Part shown: piece by piece, positions 5,203 to 7,168 of the stretch
Layout of the letters: every line of letters begins with the position of its first letter
Position numbering within the stretch: position 1 is the first letter of the stretch
Assembly (NCBI GenBank): GCA_021795795.1
Contig: JAJYPA010000430.1
Coordinates: 1-7,168 of the forward strand
Direction: 5' to 3'
Source of the DNA: Pseudomonadota bacterium
GTDB taxonomy: Bacteria; Pseudomonadota; Gammaproteobacteria; Halothiobacillales; Halothiobacillaceae
Length of the DNA stretch: 7,168 bases
Notes under the pieces: generated by a model
Seen by the model: only the letters and a program-made list of their open reading frames with translations
Database searches by the model: none
Told to the model about the DNA's origin: nothing
Position numbers and translations under genes: made by a program

Positions 5203-5230
5203 AATATAGGCCCTTTTTATACCCTGTCAA
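5203..5230 (-). promoter_or_regulatory. strong sigma70 promoter for the alpA-replication operon
   Basis: On the minus strand a perfect -35 TTGACA (5225-5230) is followed after 16 bp by TATATT (5203-5208), which matches 5 of 6 consensus bases. Transcription would start near 5196 and run left into alpA. It is the best promoter match that I found inside the element and lies 263 bp before the alpA start. Confidence 0.7.
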
Positions 5231-5377
5231 ACCACATCATGTTGCGTCGGTAGGCTTTGAACCTTGCCGCACAACAAGCATAAGTTATATTTTTTCTTTT
5301 AACCACTATCGTTACATGATTGTTTTTATGGTGATTCCTTCCGTTGCATGACAACTTGAGAGCGGATAACCCAAATG
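5231..5377. other. AT-rich gap after the integrase stop
   Basis: This 147-bp stretch between the operon promoter and the integrase stop is much richer in A and T than the rest (for example 5279-5303). An imperfect inverted repeat (5296-5304 with 5329-5337) has no T-run, so I do not call an integrase terminator. GTAGGCTTT at 5250-5258 matches 9 bases of the arm-type repeat. No ORF is convincing. Confidence 0.4.
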
Positions 5378-6709
5378 TCAGCCGGTAATCGGCACAACAT
5401 TGTCACCCGTAGCCGCTGCGCGTAACCCCATCAGGTGCCGTCCCCACTTCGCCCAGGCGTCGGCCATCTCGGCACTGTAGTCATACCGCTGATAAATCTG
5501 GGTGACGCCTTTCGATTCCTTGTGATTCAGAACCGCGTCGATGACGGCGGGCATAGTGCCGAGTTTCTGCATACCCGTTGCACAACTGCGTCGTAAATCG
5601 TGCGGGGTCCAGTGCCCGCCCTCCAGAACCAGCGATGACGTAGCAGCGGTACGGCCTTGACGCTGCGGGCCTTGGGTCTGGCGATCATAAACAGCAGCCC
5701 CGATGCCCTTCTCCGCGATCCGGCTTCCTATCTTCATCGGTGACGGCATGACCCACAGACTTTCCCGCGTAGCCTGTAGCGACGTGAACAGCCCCAGCGC
5801 AAACGGTGACAAGGTAATCGTGTGCTCTATTCCGTTCTTGGCGTTCCCGGCAGGGATGACCCACGTCTTTTTCGTCAAACTCACATGCGCCCATTCAGCT
5901 TTGGCGATCTCACCGATACGGCAGCCGGTCGCCAGGCTTATCAGCAGCGCCGTTTGCACCATTGGAGATAACCCACATCCGGGCAATTTGCGGAACAGGT
6001 CCACGATCTCGGCATCAGATAAGACTCGATTCCGTCCAGGCTCTTTTCCACCCACGTCAGCAGCCTTGACGGGAGCCAATGGATCAACGCTGACGATCTC
6101 CCGTAGCTGCGCCCATCCATAGAAAGTCTTGAGTGTGGTTAGCACTCGGTTAGCCATGACGGGAGCGCCGCGTGCAGATACCGCGTCCAGACACGCCAGC
6201 AAGTCAGCGCGGGTGACAGTGCCCATCTCTTTCTGCCCGACCACTGACAGCACGTCCTTCCCCACTGCCCGCAGCATCTCCGCGCCGTCTTTGCGCTGTG
6301 ACAACTTGGCGCTATGCCATTCCATGAATACATCGGCAAACGTCTTGCGTGCGGCACGCTCCATCTTGGCAATGCGATCCGCCTCGGCAGCAGCGGCTTT
6401 TTGTTGATCCTGATACAGGCGCACATTGGGCGTCACGTCCCTATGGATGACCAGCCACTCCCCCGACCGTGTACGCGCTTCCTCTATGGTGAAGCACCCC
6501 TCGGCGGCGGCCTCGCTGTAACGGCCAATGGATAGCCGGTCCCTGGTGCCCCGCCCATCACGGTATTCATAAAAAAAGGTGACGCCGGTCGTCGTAACGC
6601 GGGCCAATAAACCGCCATGCCCTGTAGCGCCATCGCTGACCCATGCCACCCCCCCGACTTGAGCGGCTTTCTGTTTTTTGCGTAACGCTGGTATGGTGAT
6701 TCCGGCCAT
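5378..6709 (-). CDS. int: tyrosine-family integrase, 443 aa
   Basis: It catalyses site-specific integration and excision at the tRNA-Pro attachment site. Residues 1-90 form the DUF4102-type arm-binding domain ('FFYEYRDGRGTRDRLSIGRY' and 'TIEEARTRSGEW'). Residues 120-215 form the core-binding helical domain. The catalytic domain has R264 (ATGCRIGEI), K291 (NAKNG), H370 and R373 (PHDLRR), H396 (LNHKES) and the nucleophile Y406 (VTQIYQRYDY). All expected catalytic residues are present and the length is normal, so it should be active. GGGAGGGGGG lies just before the ATG and gives a very strong ribosome binding site. The gene starts 192 bp from attR and reads inward, as in P4. Arm-type repeats lie 16-67 bp upstream of the start codon, so the protein may repress itself. 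Confidence 0.97.
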   Translation of the reverse strand: MAGITIPALRKKQKAAQVGGVAWVSDGATGHGGLLARVTTTGVTFFYEYRDGRGTRDRLSIGRYSEAAAEGCFTIEEARTRSGEWLVIHRDVTPNVRLYQDQQKAAAAEADRIAKMERAARKTFADVFMEWHSAKLSQRKDGAEMLRAVGKDVLSVVGQKEMGTVTRADLLACLDAVSARGAPVMANRVLTTLKTFYGWAQLREIVSVDPLAPVKAADVGGKEPGRNRVLSDAEIVDLFRKLPGCGLSPMVQTALLISLATGCRIGEIAKAEWAHVSLTKKTWVIPAGNAKNGIEHTITLSPFALGLFTSLQATRESLWVMPSPMKIGSRIAEKGIGAAVYDRQTQGPQRQGRTAATSSLVLEGGHWTPHDLRRSCATGMQKLGTMPAVIDAVLNHKESKGVTQIYQRYDYSAEMADAWAKWGRHLMGLRAAATGDNVVPITG

Positions 6710-6724
6710 TTTACCCCCCTCCCG

Positions 6725-6776
6725 TGTAGGCTTCCTGTAGGCTTTCTTCGCCCGTGTAGGCTTTCTGTAGGCTATA
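6725..6776 (+). repeat. right integrase arm-type sites, four 11-bp copies
   Basis: TGTAGGCTTCC (6725-6735), TGTAGGCTTTC (6736-6746), TGTAGGCTTTC (6755-6765) and TGTAGGCTATA (6766-6776) form two tandem pairs. The pairs begin 30 bp apart, close to three helical turns, which places them on the same face of the DNA. They match the left-end pair in sequence and orientation. They lie between the integrase promoter candidate and its start codon. Confidence 0.82.
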
Positions 6777-6803
6777 ATCTAAAAAACCATGACGTACCGC
6801 CCT

Positions 6804-6838
6804 GTACTTCATAGTACGCTAAATTGCAGGTTTTTCAA
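6804..6838 (-). promoter_or_regulatory. candidate integrase promoter with overlapping palindrome
   Basis: On the minus strand TTGAAA (6833-6838) and TACTAT (6811-6816) are 16 bp apart. The -10 box lies in a GTACT-TCAT-AGTAC inverted repeat (6804-6817), which could be an operator. Transcription from here would read through all four right arm-type sites before the integrase start. The match to consensus is moderate (5 of 6 and 4 of 6 bases). A plus-strand TATAAT at 6773-6778 has no partner -35 box. Confidence 0.4.
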
Positions 6839-6901
6839 TGGATAGCGGGGGGCTATGTGTACTTCTTCGGATGATGCGGAACCACAAAAAACGCTGTTTT
6901 T

Positions 6902-6952
6902 CCTGCTTTGGGAGCAGGATGTCGTAGGTTCGAATCCTATCGCCCCGACCAA
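6902..6952 (+). repeat. attR, 51-bp core repeat (tRNA-Pro 3' fragment)
   Basis: Perfect copy of 76-126. It holds the anticodon arm, variable loop, T-arm and acceptor 3' strand with CCA, but no 5' half and no promoter, so it is not a tRNA gene. It marks the right end of the element, and host DNA resumes at 6953. An AAAAAC-GCT-GTTTTT dyad lies directly before it, inside the element. Confidence 0.95.
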
Positions 6953-7023
6953 TTTTTCAACAGCTTAGACTACCTCTTTGAGTTGGCCTTTTCTACAACC
7001 TGCTTTCTTTCTACAACTCCGCC

Positions 7024-7152
7024 GAGAGGCTTGACGGTCTGAAGCCGATGGGTATTACTCAATACCGTTTGGCCAAGGAAATCGGTGTCCCAAGGCCCTC
7101 GTCTCGGGTCAGCCCTGTCTTTGCGCACAAGATCGTAAGGCCGAGGCGATGA
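7024..7152 (+). pseudogene. HigA-type antitoxin fragment (XRE family)
   Basis: The frame encodes 'LKPMGITQYRLAKEIGVP' (7039-7092), the helix-turn-helix start of HigA-family antitoxins, which usually continues 'xRRINEIVxGKRxI'. Here it continues with unrelated residues to a stop at 7150-7152. 'HKIV' near 7120-7131 may be a remnant of 'INEIV' after small deletions or frameshifts. No start codon with a ribosome binding site is visible. It lies in host DNA right of attR. An alternative is chance similarity, but the 14-residue match is good. Confidence 0.55.
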
Positions 7153-7168
7153 CTGGTACAACGCCCTT

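Larger units (their letters stand above)
76..6952. mobile_element. integrated satellite-like element in tRNA-Pro (one unit is 6826 bp)
   Basis: The element is bounded by a 51-bp perfect direct repeat of the tRNA-Pro 3' part. It carries a tyrosine integrase beside attR, an AlpA-type regulator, a TOPRIM primase, an SF3 helicase, tandem integrase arm-type repeats inside both ends, and a candidate iteron origin. The order int-alpA-primase-helicase matches the core of P4-like satellites and Gram-negative phage-inducible islands. No structural, packaging or conjugation gene is recognisable, so calling it a phage satellite is inference; 'integrative replicating element' is the safe description. All ends and core genes look intact. 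Confidence 0.93.

Noticed and set aside
5165..5230. Upstream TTG start for a 61-codon leader ORF
   Set aside because: The TTG is part of the -35 box of the operon promoter, so it would lie upstream of the transcript start.
6773..6778. Rightward promoter from a perfect TATAAT on the plus strand
   Set aside because: No -35 box at usual spacing, no extended -10, and no gene downstream before attR. The hexamer partly overlaps the last arm-type repeat.
6902..6952. Second tRNA-Pro gene
   Set aside because: It has only the 3' part from the anticodon arm; the 5' acceptor strand, D-arm and promoter are absent. It is the attR copy.

Overview
This window holds one complete integrated mobile element of about 6.8 kb, inserted in a tRNA-Pro gene with a little host DNA on each side. 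The host looks like a proteobacterium with a GC-rich genome: the tRNA is bacterial with a sigma70-like promoter, and the families seen (AlpA regulator, DUF4102-type integrase, TOPRIM primase, D5/SF3 helicase) are typical of proteobacterial prophages and satellites. I cannot name the species.

Layout. Bases 1-48 carry the tRNA promoter and 49-125 the intact tRNA-Pro(UGG). A 51-bp direct repeat (76-126 and 6902-6952), which is the tRNA 3' part from the anticodon stem onward, marks attL and attR. Just inside each end lie tandem 11-bp repeats TGTAGGCTTTC (two left, four right), which I read as integrase arm-type sites. A strong bidirectional hairpin terminator lies next to attL. All convincing protein genes are on the minus strand. 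The integrase gene starts near attR and reads inward. A 437-bp regulatory gap follows, with a TTGACA-N16-TATATT promoter, hairpins and a 15-bp direct repeat. Then comes one compact operon: alpA, a 51-codon ORF, a TOPRIM primase, an SF3 helicase, a 236-codon zinc-finger-like protein, a 62-codon HicA-fold-like protein, a 54-codon ORF, a 100-codon protein and a 168-codon protein. Every junction after the 51-codon ORF is a 4-base stop/start overlap (ATGA or GTGA). Bases 206-519 hold at most one weak 57-codon ORF.

How it may work. The integrase would recombine the anticodon-loop core, with AlpA as regulator and/or excision factor. Primase and helicase, together equivalent to the single alpha protein of satellite phage P4, would replicate the excised circle. 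A good candidate origin lies inside the gene after the helicase: five 9-bp iterons (AGTGACGCA) in two inverted clusters around an AT-rich spacer. I see no capsid, terminase, portal, Ogr/Delta-type activator, conjugation or recognisable defence gene. The gene order int-alpA-pri-rep resembles the core of Gram-negative PICIs and P4-like satellites, so this is best called a minimal satellite-like replicating integrative element. How it spreads is not visible. Right of attR lies a decayed HigA-type antitoxin fragment, which suggests that this tRNA-Pro locus has received other insertions.
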